Numbered from the stretch's first letter, positions 11,159-21,100 are shown. The stretch is 22,837 nucleotides of DNA from Proteromonas lacertae (GCA_002245135.1 NGBS01001224.1:1-22837); one strand, 5' to 3'. Program-made: numbers and translations. Notes: generated by a model from the letters alone, not told the origin.

Positions 11159-12712
11159 ATGGGTATAGAACAAATTTATAATTCCTTAGAAACAAGAAAA
11201 GAAATGAAAAACTATTGGATTGAGCATAGCACCAATGGCTCAATTCAAGAAATGTTCCTCGACGACAGTGCTGAGCTTTTAGATAGACTTGATAAAAATG
11301 AAGTATTGAATGTATTACCATGTTTAAATGGAAAGGATATAGTTGAAATTGGAGCAGGAATTGGAAGATTAACTCAGTTTATTGCTCCTTTATGTAAATC
11401 ATTGAAAACAGTTGATTTTATTGAAAAATTTATCCAAAAAGTATAAATACAATTGATAATATATATAATAGAATGAAGAAATTAATGGAAGATTTGCTAA
11501 TGTGAGATTTGAATGTAATGATGTAACAAAAATGGTAGAAAATTCATTTAGCTATGACTTTGTATTTACTAATTGGTTATTAATGTATCTCAATGATATA
11601 GAATGTAAAGAATTCGCTGAGAAATCATTGAATTGGTTAAAAATAGGTGGATTTATATTCATTCGAGAATCTTGCTGTCATCAATCAGGAAACAAGCAAA
11701 GAAGTTTCAATCCTTCATTTTATCGTGATAATGATTATTATTTCAACTTATTCAATGGAACAAGTGATGATAAATACACTTATCAATTGATAAAACATGG
11801 AAATATGAAATGTTATGAAGAATTAAAAAGAAACAAGAATCAATCATTTTGGTTATTTCAAAAGGTCGAAATTAAGAACAAACCTCATGATTTAGATTTC
11901 CAGTCCTTCTTAGATAGTCAGCAGTATGCTGTGGATGGTATTTTAAAGTATGAAAGAATCTTTGGTCATGGATTTTGTAAGTACAGGTGGAATAACAACA
12001 ACAAGAGAATTCTTGTGTAGATTGAATTTATTACCTAATCAGATAGTGTTAGATGTAGATTGTGGTATTGGTGGAGGAGATTTTTTAATGGCTAAAGAGT
12101 ATGGAGTGAGTGTTTATGGAATTGATTTATCTACTAATATGATTAATTTAGCATTACAAAGAGCTAAAGAATATGATTCAGTATATATTTATTTATTTAT
12201 TTATTTATTTATTGTTATAGTTGAATGTGATATTTAGTGTTGCAAATGTGTTAGAGGCAGAATATAAAGAAAATAGTTTTGATGTGATATACAGTCGAGA
12301 TGCAATATTACACATTGAAAATAAGAAAGCATTATTTGAAAGGTTTTATAAATGGTTAAAACCAGATGGTGAAGTATTTATTACTGACTATTGTTGTGGA
12401 GAAGGAAAACACTCTGATGAGTTTAATGAATATGTAAAGCAACGAAATTACCACTTATTAACACCAAGTGAGTATGGAAAAGTATTAGAATCAGTTGGTT
12501 TTAGTGTAATATCTGCTATTGATAATACTCAACAATTTGTTGATGTATTAGAAAGTGAAAAAGAGAGATTTTGTAAAGAAAAAGAATCATTTGTAAAAGA
12601 TTATGGTGAAGATGCATATAATCATATTATTGATGGTTGGAAGAATAAATTGGTTCGATGTGCAGCTGGTGATCAGAAATGGGGATTGTTTCACTTCAGA
12701 AAACCTAATTGA
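11159..12712 (+). CDS. PMT: Phosphoethanolamine N-methyltransferase, plant-type two-domain enzyme (493 residues)
   Basis: It methylates phosphoethanolamine three times with S-adenosylmethionine to give phosphocholine for phosphatidylcholine synthesis. Exons are 11159-11440, 11472-12180 and 12221-12712; introns 11441-11471 and 12181-12220 are GTAT...TAG, phase 0. Domain 1 (about 1-220) has motif [12 protein letters not shown] and the family stretch [16 protein letters not shown] across the first splice. Domain 2 begins after [17 protein letters not shown] and has motif [17 protein letters not shown], then [29 protein letters not shown] and a C-terminus [12 protein letters not shown]. All match plant PEAMT, and the length is the usual one. 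Two oddities: domain 2 motif I has Asp where the family normally has Gly (VLDVGCG), and one extra base is present in the TTTT run at 11973-11976, splitting the frame exactly between GHGF and VSTGG. Both halves are otherwise intact. The gene sits alone between the two BTB-SPRY arms. Confidence 0.93.
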
Positions 12713-12725
12713 GTTAATCAACTCA
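12710..12725 (+). terminator. Small hairpin overlapping the methyltransferase stop codon
   Basis: TGAGTT (12710-12715, including the TGA stop) pairs with AACTCA (12720-12725) across a 4-nt loop. It could mark the 3' end or be chance; no comparable hairpin is obvious at the other stop codons. Confidence 0.25.
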
Positions 12726-12957
12726 TTTAATCACAATGGATGAATTATATTGTGTGTATTTCTTTTAATAAAATAACATAAATAGTTTGTTAATTTAAAT
12801 AAAATCGTTTCAATTAAGCTTTTACATTAAATTATATATTATCTATTCTATGTGACTTACTAATATTCTTAATGTAAACACAAAGTCTAAACAACAAAAT
12901 AAAGTAAACTAACACTTTAATTAATTCATTTATCTTATATTAATTTATTGTATGTAA

Positions 12958-13083
12958 TTATCTAATTTTATATATCATTTTGTTTATACACCTCATCTTA
13001 TTGATTAATCTAAGCGAGTTATTATTTCCTGAAGTGATAATTGGTTTGAATGTTGGTTTATTAGTAACATTCATTTTATTCAT
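12958..13083 (-). CDS. Doubtful short ORF, 41 residues
   Basis: Minus strand, ATG at 13083-13081, stop at 12960-12958. It begins MNKMNVTNKPTFKPIITSG and reads in a mixed, codon-like way (TTC, CTT and TCG used), unlike surrounding AT noise. A GTAT...TAG stretch near its end could be an intron. The same frame is also fairly codon-like upstream to 13193 with a single stop, so this may be a decayed exon of a longer gene instead. No family is recognised. A hairpin lies 12-28 nt upstream. Confidence 0.22.
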   Translation of the reverse strand: MNKMNVTNKPTFKPIITSGNNNSLRLINKMRCINKMIYKIR

Positions 13084-13094
13084 CCTTTTGTTTT

Positions 13095-13111
13095 AATGAA
13101 GAAACTTCATT
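13095..13111. promoter_or_regulatory. AATGAAG/CTTCATT hairpin
   Basis: AATGAAG (13095-13101) and CTTCATT (13105-13111) are perfect inverse complements with a 3-nt loop. This is the strongest short dyad in the 12713-13193 gap. It stands just upstream of the doubtful minus-strand ORF and just downstream of the 13194-13652 gene, so it could serve either as a start or an end element. Confidence 0.35.
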
Positions 13112-13193
13112 GAGAAATGATTATATGATTTTGTAGTATAAAGTGATGATTTACTTTGTTTAGTAATAAAATATTCTTGATAAGGTTGATTTT

Positions 13194-13652
13194 TTATTTT
13201 AGTGATATTTTCTTCTGATTTTGTTTCTTTTGTATTAAAAAGTCTACATAATCCACTAGAAGTATGATATTATCTTTATGCTGTTCTACAAACTCATTAT
13301 CTATAGCTATTATATCAGGAAAAGTATTGAGTGGATAATGTTCATTATCATATTCATAACCATAAAAGATAAAGTTAATAGAACTGCTTATATACTTCCG
13401 TTCATGAGGGTATTTTAAGATTGCACCTAAAAAAATATGATCATTCTCTTCACCTTGATCATAATCAAGAATATAAACAGCAGGTTTTTCTACATTATCT
13501 TTATCTTTTATCATAGCTATATCATAATCACATGCTGTATAGTATTTTATGTCTTCTGATTTCTCAACCCAATCATCTATATCATTGTTACCTTCTTCTT
13601 GTAGTTTATAAAAAGATTTACATATCTCAATTTGTTTGGCTGAGAGAATCAT
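13194..13652 (-). CDS. Unrecognised acidic 152-residue protein
   Basis: Single exon on the minus strand, ATG at 13652, MILSAKQIEICKSFYKLQ. The composition is balanced and protein-like, with aromatic and acidic residues (YDIAMIKDKDN, AVYILDYDQGEENDHI, LILLVDYVDFLIQKK-like C-terminal helix) and a basic tail ending KKISLK. The pattern of an N-terminal helix, a central stretch of strand-like segments and a final helix recalls small SUKH/SMI1-KNR4-type folds. I see no diagnostic motif, so that is only a thought. No signal peptide or membrane segment. It lies in the spacer between the BTB-SPRY arms, convergent with the methyltransferase and downstream of nothing obvious. Only one intact frame is needed. 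Confidence 0.65.
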   Translation of the reverse strand: MILSAKQIEICKSFYKLQEEGNNDIDDWVEKSEDIKYYTACDYDIAMIKDKDNVEKPAVYILDYDQGEENDHIFLGAILKYPHERKYISSSINFIFYGYEYDNEHYPLNTFPDIIAIDNEFVEQHKDNIILLVDYVDFLIQKKQNQKKISLK

Positions 13653-13889
13653 ATTAAATTTTTAGAAATTTTATAATAAAAAATGAACTATAACATATTA
13701 CATACAGAATAATACACAAACATATTTTACAATGCAGACATATATATGAATAATATAGGATTTTTATTGAAATGATAATCAAACCTTTAAAAGAGTAATT
13801 CAAGCTATTTTTGTATTTTATTTGTTTTTGAGTAAATATAAACAGCAACACATTATAAAAAATGTAAATGTTGTAAAAATTCATATTAT
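13653..13889. other. Short AT-rich gap upstream of the 152-residue gene
   Basis: About 240 bp between the copy 2 stop and the 13652 start. The only structure seen is a weak dyad-like block on the minus strand at about 13759-13786 (GGTTTGATTATCATTTCAA), whose left arm resembles the GGTTTGAT arm found upstream of other genes, and an AAATTT/AAATTT pair just before the ATG. Neither is convincing by itself. Confidence 0.3.
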
Positions 13890-16016
13890 TTAACCTGTTT
13901 TATGACAAACTGATAATAATTCTATTGAAGCTTCTAAAATGGATAATGAAACATATGAATATAATGGAGAAGGTAAATCTTTAACAAGTAAAACAGGAGA
14001 TGAATCATTATGACTAATCCAAAATTCTCTTTTATTCATATCAACAATCACTTCATAAATTGAACCATCTCCATGATTAATGAAATTTGGATTTTCATTA
14101 ACAACTCTTCCAATATGACATATTGAAGTAATATCTTGACTTTTACCATTACATGCATAATAATTGCATGTTGTTGATTGATAATAAATATCATAACCAG
14201 AATATGTATTATTTGTTGATAATCCTAACATCATTTCATCATCTTCACTTCCATTTTGATGAAATTTATATTTGATATGATAAACTCCATTTTCCATTTT
14301 CAAATTTAAATAACAATGACTCCACTGATAAACTGTATTTGTTATTAATTTTCCATTATTTGAGATTGATATTCCATCACTTTTGTTTAATTCTGTGAAC
14401 TTTATATCAACAAATTCTAATGATATTTTGAATTTCTTTTCATTTAAAATATTCTTACAACTTATTTCATATTTTCTCTTTTCGATTTCTTTATTCACTT
14501 TTCCATGAATTATTCCATTTTCTTTATCTATCATTATTCCATCAGGTAAGGAAGGATTGATTGAAAATTCACATCGATTTCCATCAAATGAAGGGATTAT
14601 TGACATTTCTTCATATAATCCAAATGAATATTCTGATTGAGGATATGAAAATGATGTGATTTCTTTTGTTTTTAATTCTGCCAATAATTCTTTATCTTTC
14701 ATTATTTCTATCATTTCTTCTTCTTCTTCGAAACTCAATTTATTCTCTTTTATATATTCTATTAATATTTCTTTCGATTTGGAGCTTAAATAATTATCTT
14801 CATTCAATATTCTATAAAGAATTTCTATTCCACATACTTCTTCTATTATTGAAATAATCTTTTTATCACCAACAAACAAACATAAACATTTCATTGTTCG
14901 ATTTCTTTTATTCTCATTATATTCTATACATAATCTTTCCATTAGATTTCTCTTTTCGATATTTGAGATATATTCTATTTAAATATATTTTTAGTATTTA
15001 TACTTTCCTTTTTCATATTTTTATATTTCATTATCATCAATACTATTTCGATTATTTTTATATTATTCATTTCTAATATACACAGTATTTCGTCATCCAA
15101 TTCTTCTTCTTTCATTTTATCCAATATTCTTCTTTCTTCTTCATTAAAGTCTTCTTCTTCATTATCTTCATTGTATTTGTTGATTATTACATTTTGAATT
15201 CTCTCATCTTTTATTAAATATATTTCTATATGATTTTTACATTCATTTTTCTTTAATTCTATTTTCATTTCTTTCAACATTTCTTTATTCTCTTTTTCTA
15301 TCTCTTTCTCTTTTATCTTTTCACAATCAATATCTTCTTCTATCAAATGTTTAAAATCATCTTTAATCTCTTTATTGTCATACTTATTCTTTTGGAATTT
15401 ATACCATTCCAATAAGCGATTTAATAACCAACTCTCACTTCGAATTATCAAATCTCTCATGTTAAGTATCTCAATCAAATTATTCATTTCTAATCTCAAC
15501 AAATATTCATTCTTATATAAATATTTATATCCTCGCTTTTCTATTTCCATATTTTTCAAGTCTTCTATCTCTCTCAAACATCTACCAAATACATTACAGA
15601 TATGAATTAATTTCATTAATACTTCATCATCTATATTATTCTTCACAAATTCATAACAATCATTTATTATCTCTTTTTCACAATAACATAAACAAAACAT
15701 CAACACTTCACACACACTCTCTTTACAGATTATCAATTCACCACCACTGTAGTATTTCTCCATCTCATAATAGCCAATTTCTTCGATTTCTTCATATAAC
15801 TCTAAAACTCCAACAAACTCACCATCTAACAACAGTTTCTTTACAGTTTCATTTCCATTCACTAAAATTGACTTGATTGACATTATTCGATTATCTCTAA
15901 TCTTCACTTCTATATCACCAAAACCACTTTCGGCCAATTTTCGACATAATCTATCATAAAAATAAATATAAAATATACCCCTCTTCTCTTATGCGTTTAT
16001 TCACTTTTATTATCAT
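13890..16016 (-). CDS. BTB-BACK-Ig-like-SPRY protein, copy 2 (689 residues)
   Basis: Minus strand: exons 16016-15979, 15950-15004 and 14974-13890; introns 15951-15978 and 14975-15003, the same lengths and phases as copy 1. It starts with the same ATG and the BTB region is nearly identical. Differences gather in the acidic linker (for example KNKYDNKEIKDDF against KNEKDNEEIEDDF) and especially in the SPRY domain (NTVYQWSHCYLN against NINGFYNHCYLN; GSEDDEMM against GSYYDEMM; SGYDIYYQ against SGNYIFNQ). The Ig-like stretch before it is almost unchanged. The tail differs and is four residues longer (SVCHKTG). The frame is fully open, so both copies look functional. The role is inferred as for copy 1; a changed SPRY surface would imply a different binding target. 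Confidence 0.85.
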
Positions 16017-16195
16017 CTTTATGTAAATATAAAACAAAAAATAACGAAATTGGATTTTATCAAAATTTTGAATAACCCAAAAATTAAAATGTGATTTAAT
16101 TCAATTGCAGAAGGTATGATAAAGACATTAATACTCAATTCTGATTTATTAATGCATTTTATAGGTGATATGATGATATAAATGATGAATAGTAA
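13893..16195 (-). repeat. Right arm of the 2.3-kb inverted repeat
   Basis: Reverse complement of 8465-10757. The outer boundary is near 16195 (GATATAAATGATGAATAGTA) and the inner one near 13893-13920 in the last codons. Promoter dyad, both introns and the upstream 180 bp are kept. Spacer between arms is about 3.1 kb. Confidence 0.9.
16050..16080 (-). promoter_or_regulatory. Dyad upstream of BTB-SPRY copy 2
   Basis: Counterpart of 8581-8612: palindrome CAAAATTTTG (16061-16070) with outer TTGG (16050-16053) and CCAA (16077-16080). One base shorter than in copy 1, but the pairing is kept. It ends 33 nt before the ATG at 16016. Confidence 0.4.
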
Positions 16196-16309
16196 ATGAC
16201 AGTGATACTTTGTATATTGATAATGAAATTTAATATTAATATACTATTAATGGTTATTGGTATTTAAATTCATATACATAATACAAATTTATCAACATTT
16301 GTTATGTAG

Positions 16310-16327
16310 GCTTGATATCTTTCAAGC
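16310..16327 (+). promoter_or_regulatory. GCTTGA/TCAAGC hairpin upstream of membrane glycoprotein
   Basis: GCTTGA (16310-16315), loop TATCTT, TCAAGC (16322-16327): a perfect 6-bp dyad preceded by AG, so the left side reads AGGCTTGAT as at 10986. It ends 64 nt before the ATG at 16392. Confidence 0.6.
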
Positions 16328-16391
16328 AAATAATTGTTTTTTTCATTTTATTCAAGATCCGAAGCTAATCACACAAAATAAAGTTTAAAAA

Positions 16392-17948
16392 ATGCTGAAA
16401 GTTATAATATTTTTTTTATATATGATGCTACTATCTACTATATATTGTTCTGATCGAGATTTTTGTTCATTAATGGAAAGGGAAGGTACAGCAGTAGTAG
16501 ATGGGGATTATATACTAGATTTTGAATATTTTGGTGATTGTAATAGCACTTTTGAAAAAATGATAGGAACTGAAGGGAATTCGATTAAAATAATCACTCG
16601 TAAAACTAATTTTTATCAAATATTTTATGATATTAGCAACAAAACATTTATAAATTTAAATTTTGTAATAATTCCTACTTATTCAACAGTTCCAATAGTG
16701 GACTCATTGTTTTCTACAGCCAATAACTGCACATTTGAGAATATAACTATAACTATAGAAAGCAATTTATACATAGAAGTAGTAGCTACAAATTATGGAT
16801 TAATATTTGAAAGAATATACAACTCAACATTGAAGAATATAACACTGAAGTTTAATTCAATTGATATGAAAATCTTAGAAGATAATAAAAGAATAGGTTT
16901 ACTTGGAAATAGTGTTATAAATGGAAGTTTAGAGAATGTAAAAATCATTGGAAATGTAATGACAATAAGAAATTCACATAATTACCCATATATTGGATTG
17001 TTATTCAATGAAATCAATACAAATCTAAGTTATAGTTCAGTAGATATTGAAAATATATCTGTTGTATCAGGTGAAATGATAGAAATGGGTTTATTAATAC
17101 ACAATATAAGAGATGATTATGAGAAAGTGATTATAAGTAATTGTTATACATTAATTCGAAAATCTTTGAATATAGTCAATCAATTTAAAGTGAATTATTT
17201 CAGTGCATTGATATATAAAAACGAAATTAAAGATTTAACCATAACAAAATGCTGGAGTAATGTAAAGTTGAACTTATTAACAACAAAACACAATTATTTT
17301 TTAAGCGGAATAATAGGATATGAAAGTGATAATAATTATAAACAGAAAAAGAAAATAAATGTATTAAATTCACAAGTTATATTTACAATCCAAAAAGAAT
17401 ACAATCAGTTTATGATTTCTATTATCAACAATGAATTGAAATCAAATTTGTATATGAATAATAGTTACATATTCATTAATAAAATTAACGATTCAGTTTT
17501 AATGACAAATCAAATATCCGATGTTTATAATAATAAAAAAAATGAAATAGTTATAGAAAATACATATTATTCATTGTATGGCAATCCATTGTGGATTAAA
17601 TTTGATGATAGAATCAAGTATAATGATATTATATCAATAAAAAGAAAGACTAGTGGATATAGTTTGTCTAAAGATAAATCAATATTATTTTTTGAAGAAA
17701 ATCCTTATTTTGATGGTATAAAGTTGAGAACAAAAAATGATGACTTAAATAAAAATAATAGTATTAGAAAAAATAAAGTAAATACTCCCAAAATAGAAAT
17801 TAAATCAACTAAAGTGATAGAAGTTAAAGATGAGAATAATTGGAAGGTAATAGCTGTTGTTGTAGGGTGTATAATATTTATATTATTAAGTGGTATTGTA
17901 TATTGTAAGAAAAGCAACGAAATTATGAAAGATAAGAAAAAGAAGTAA
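16392..17948 (+). CDS. Type I membrane glycoprotein, 518 residues, unrecognised
   Basis: Intronless. It starts MLKVIIFFLYMMLLSTIYCS, a clear signal peptide with probable cleavage after about residue 19. The body has many Asn-X-Ser/Thr sites (NCTF, NITI, NSTL, NITL, NGSL, NLSY, NISV and others). It shows a loosely repeating alternation of short strands such as LGNSVINGSLENVKIIG and NISVVSGEMIEMGLLI, resembling the beta-helix-like repeats of secreted protist and bacterial surface proteins. Near the C-terminus there is one membrane segment at about 486-506 (VIAVVVGCIIFILLSGIVYC), then a short basic tail, EIMKDKKKK. Topology is therefore outside-in with a small cytoplasmic tail. The ligand or enzyme function is unknown. 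The lysine tail (KKK at the end) might be an ER retrieval-like signal, but strict KKXX spacing is not claimed. Confidence 0.78.
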   Translation: MLKVIIFFLYMMLLSTIYCSDRDFCSLMEREGTAVVDGDYILDFEYFGDCNSTFEKMIGTEGNSIKIITRKTNFYQIFYDISNKTFINLNFVIIPTYSTVPIVDSLFSTANNCTFENITITIESNLYIEVVATNYGLIFERIYNSTLKNITLKFNSIDMKILEDNKRIGLLGNSVINGSLENVKIIGNVMTIRNSHNYPYIGLLFNEINTNLSYSSVDIENISVVSGEMIEMGLLIHNIRDDYEKVIISNCYTLIRKSLNIVNQFKVNYFSALIYKNEIKDLTITKCWSNVKLNLLTTKHNYFLSGIIGYESDNNYKQKKKINVLNSQVIFTIQKEYNQFMISIINNELKSNLYMNNSYIFINKINDSVLMTNQISDVYNNKKNEIVIENTYYSLYGNPLWIKFDDRIKYNDIISIKRKTSGYSLSKDKSILFFEENPYFDGIKLRTKNDDLNKNNSIRKNKVNTPKIEIKSTKVIEVKDENNWKVIAVVVGCIIFILLSGIVYCKKSNEIMKDKKKK

Positions 17949-18071
17949 ATAATCTATAATTATTATGCATATTTTCTAATATTGTGTTGTTAAAAGGAAG
18001 TACTGAATCAGTTGATTTTTTTAAAACCTATATAATCTACACAAAGTGAATATATAATCATTTCTTTGAAC

Positions 18072-18093
18072 AGGTTTGATTACTCTCAAACCT
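18072..18093 (+). promoter_or_regulatory. AGGTTTGA/TCAAACCT hairpin upstream of ankyrin-FN3 gene
   Basis: AGGTTTGA (18072-18079), loop TTACTC, TCAAACCT (18086-18093): a perfect 8-bp dyad. Compared with GCTTGA/TCAAGC elsewhere, one C-G pair has become T-A on both sides. It ends 39 nt before the ATG at 18133. Confidence 0.62.
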
Positions 18094-18132
18094 TGTTTTA
18101 AAAAGAAGATAAATCTTTTTAATTCTCTTTTT

Positions 18133-21100
18133 ATGAGTGTTGATTATGAAAATGAATTAGTAATAGCTGCATTTGAAGGTGATGTGAAAAGGATGGGAGA
18201 GTTAGTAGGTAATGGTACTTCAATTAACACAAAAGACACAGTATGTGATTATGATAATCTGTTGAATAGAATGGTGATACAGCCTTACATGCAGCATGTA
18301 GGAATAACCAAAAAGAGTCTGTGAAATGGTTAGTTGACAATAATGTTGATTTAACAAGTAAAAATTCAGTATGGTGTTTTAATTTTATTTATAATAGCAA
18401 GGTGATTGCGCAATACATGTTGCAGCAAGTAAAAATTGTAGTGAAATAGTAGAGATTCTCATAAATGCAGGTGTAGAAGTAAATATTAAGAATGATGTAT
18501 ATAATAATAATTTATCTATGTATTTTGTAGAAGTCCAAGAATTCTATGCATTTGGCTTGTTTGAGTGGTTGTTTAGGAGTATGTAAAGTACTTTTATCAA
18601 AAGGAATTGATAAGACAGCTGTAACCTCTGTATATATACTCAGTTAGTTATAATATTGATTAGACTGGTTTTAGTTATGTTCTTTGTGCTACTTTTGGTG
18701 GTTTTTTGAAAATTTTGAAGTATTTACATGAAGATGAAGGATTTAAATTAACTGATACAACACCAATTGGTTTAACAGCACTACACATAGCAGTTGAAAG
18801 AAGTAATATGGAAGTAGCACATTATTTGATAGATGAAGGTATTGATATAAATGCAACAACCAAGAATGGTTGGAATATATTACATTATGCAGCAAAAGAT
18901 GGAAACTTGGAAATGACAATATGGTTACTTAGTCTTGGTGTAAATTCAAAAGTTCGTAATTCTGATAATAATACACCGAATATGCTTGCTGATTTGAAGG
19001 GTCATAGTGAAGTAGCAGAATATTTGAAGTTATCTATGTGTATGTTTATATATAAAATTCATATCTTGATATTTTCCATTTTTCCAATATTTTTCCATTT
19101 CTTTCTTCATTTTTTTATTGTTATATTATAGCTCCACCAACACAACCAAATCCACCTTATTTAATTGGAAAGCCCAGTGATCATTATTTTACTGTAGAAT
19201 GGAAAGATGTTATTATGGAACCTCAGATTCCACTTGTGACGGAATATTCTTTACAAGTTGGTACAAAATTCTTCGGAAATTGGGTTACAAAGAGTGATAA
19301 GATAACTAATACTAATAAATTCGTTGTAAAAGATTTACAGAGTGATACAAAGTATGTTGTTCGAATAAGATGTAAAAATATAAACGGATGGTCAGAGTAT
19401 TCTGCAAATAGTTCAGATATAACAACTGCAAAAGAAGGAGTGAAATCAAAAGAAGATGATTCAGTAGATATAGTCAAAGAAGCTGATCCATTATTCAAAG
19501 ATTATAAAAAGGAAATAATTAACAATAATATGGTTGGAGTTAAGAAATTATGTGATAAAAATGGTAAAGAAACATTGAAATTAAAAGATGAAAAGAATAA
19601 TTCATTACTACATATTGCTTCATTCATAGGGAATGTTGAAATATTTGATTATTTAATAGAAAATGGGCTTAAAAAGATGGTAAATGATATTAATAATACA
19701 GGTGGTAGTTGTTTACATATTGCTGCATTTCGTGGTAATTTAAATATATTGGAATACATCTTAGACAATAAAATTGGATGTAATTATGTATTACAAGATT
19801 TCAATGGTATGTCACCGTTACATTTATGTTGTGAAAAAGGACATTACAAATTTGTTGAGAAATTATTATCCATATTAAGTTCAAATGAAAGATTATTATA
19901 TGATAGTAAAGGTAGAAGTGCTTATCATTTAGTATGTTTGAATAATCAAATCAATATATTAGAAATGCTATTAAAGAATTATAATATTGATCCGATGTTG
20001 AAATTAAGAAATGATACTGAATGGAATTTATTACATATGTGTAGTTTAGGTGGAAGTTATGAATGTGCTTATTTATTATTGACTGAATATAATTGTGATC
20101 CAAAGTTAGAAGGAAAAGATGGAATTAGTTCCTATCAATTAGCTGTACAAAATAATCATACTAAATTAATTGAATTATATGAAAAAGCAATAAAACCACC
20201 AAATGCTCCAAATATTCCAATTATAATTGATGTAAATGAAACTACTTGTAGATTAAAGTTTTTGAAATTGAATGATGATAGTGAAAATATAGTTCCAAAA
20301 GTATTGGAATATGAATTAAGTTATAGAATAAGACCTATAGGAAGATGGGTTAGTTTAGTTATAAGTAGCAATACTAATAACGATAATAAAGAGATTGAAG
20401 TGTGTATTAAAGAGTTATTACCAGATCAGAAGTATAAGATGAGAATAAGATGTAGAAATAGAAATGATTGGAGTGATTATTGTTCACAAATTGAGTTTAA
20501 TACATTGCCATTAAGCAATAATAGTAATGTTATTATTTCGAGTGATAATAATACTAGTAGTAACACATTCTCATTGAATTCAATAAGTTCAATTGTTGGT
20601 GATGGATTGAAACGTAGTTTAAGTACTTTAAGTGGATTTAGTGGTTCTGAAATTGATGATAATAATAGTAGTGGAATATTATCACCTCATCCAGGTAGCG
20701 AAAGAAATGAAACTGATTCTAATCTTTCAATTAACGAGAAAACTTCATTTACAAGTGGTGTAAGTAGTGGAACACTGTTAGGACTTGATTTAAAAGAAAA
20801 TCCTAATAATGGAATAAACAGTAGTGGTGGTAATAAAATTTCTGATAAGTTGAAAATGAAAGATGAAAAGATGTTAAATAAAATGAAGAAAATATTTGAA
20901 TGTGTTGATAATGATAACTTGGATGAATTTATTAAATTGATAAAAGAATTGAAAAAAGAAATGAATAATGAAAATGATGAAGAGAATTTAACAATAAAAG
21001 AAGAAGAGAATAATGAAGATGAAGATATTAGTTTATTTAATGTGAATGAATTAGTATCTGAAGATGGAAATAATATATTACATTACTGTAGTTTAAAGGG

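Larger units (their letters stand above)
12713..13193. other. Intergenic region between convergent genes, with one doubtful short ORF
   Basis: About 480 bp between the methyltransferase stop and the stop of the minus-strand gene at 13194. The left 240 bp is AT-rich with AATAAA-like strings and probably holds the methyltransferase 3' end. The right part is more codon-like on the minus strand (see the short ORF at 12958-13083) and has a clean hairpin at 13095-13111. Nothing else is recognisable. Confidence 0.5.
16017..16391. other. Upstream region shared by copy 2 and the surface-protein gene
   Basis: About 375 bp between two divergently transcribed genes. Up to about 16195 it is the outer part of the repeat arm. 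The rest (16196-16391) is unique, AT-rich and carries the GCTTGA/TCAAGC hairpin. No exon is visible. Confidence 0.5.

Noticed and set aside
11978-11986. GTAAGTACAG (about 11977-11986) as a 10-nt intron in the methyltransferase
   Set aside because: It keeps frame, but ten bases are shorter than any known spliceosomal intron, it lacks GTAT...TAG, and it removes the conserved VST of VSTGG.
13654-13884. 76-codon ORF upstream of the 152-residue gene
   Set aside because: Composition is Ile/Tyr/Phe/Lys noise typical of AT-rich spacer, with no motif.
8465-16195. Inverted repeat as the terminal repeats of a transposon
   Set aside because: The arms hold a complete host-type gene with introns and the spacer holds a metabolic gene; no transposase or target-site duplication was seen.
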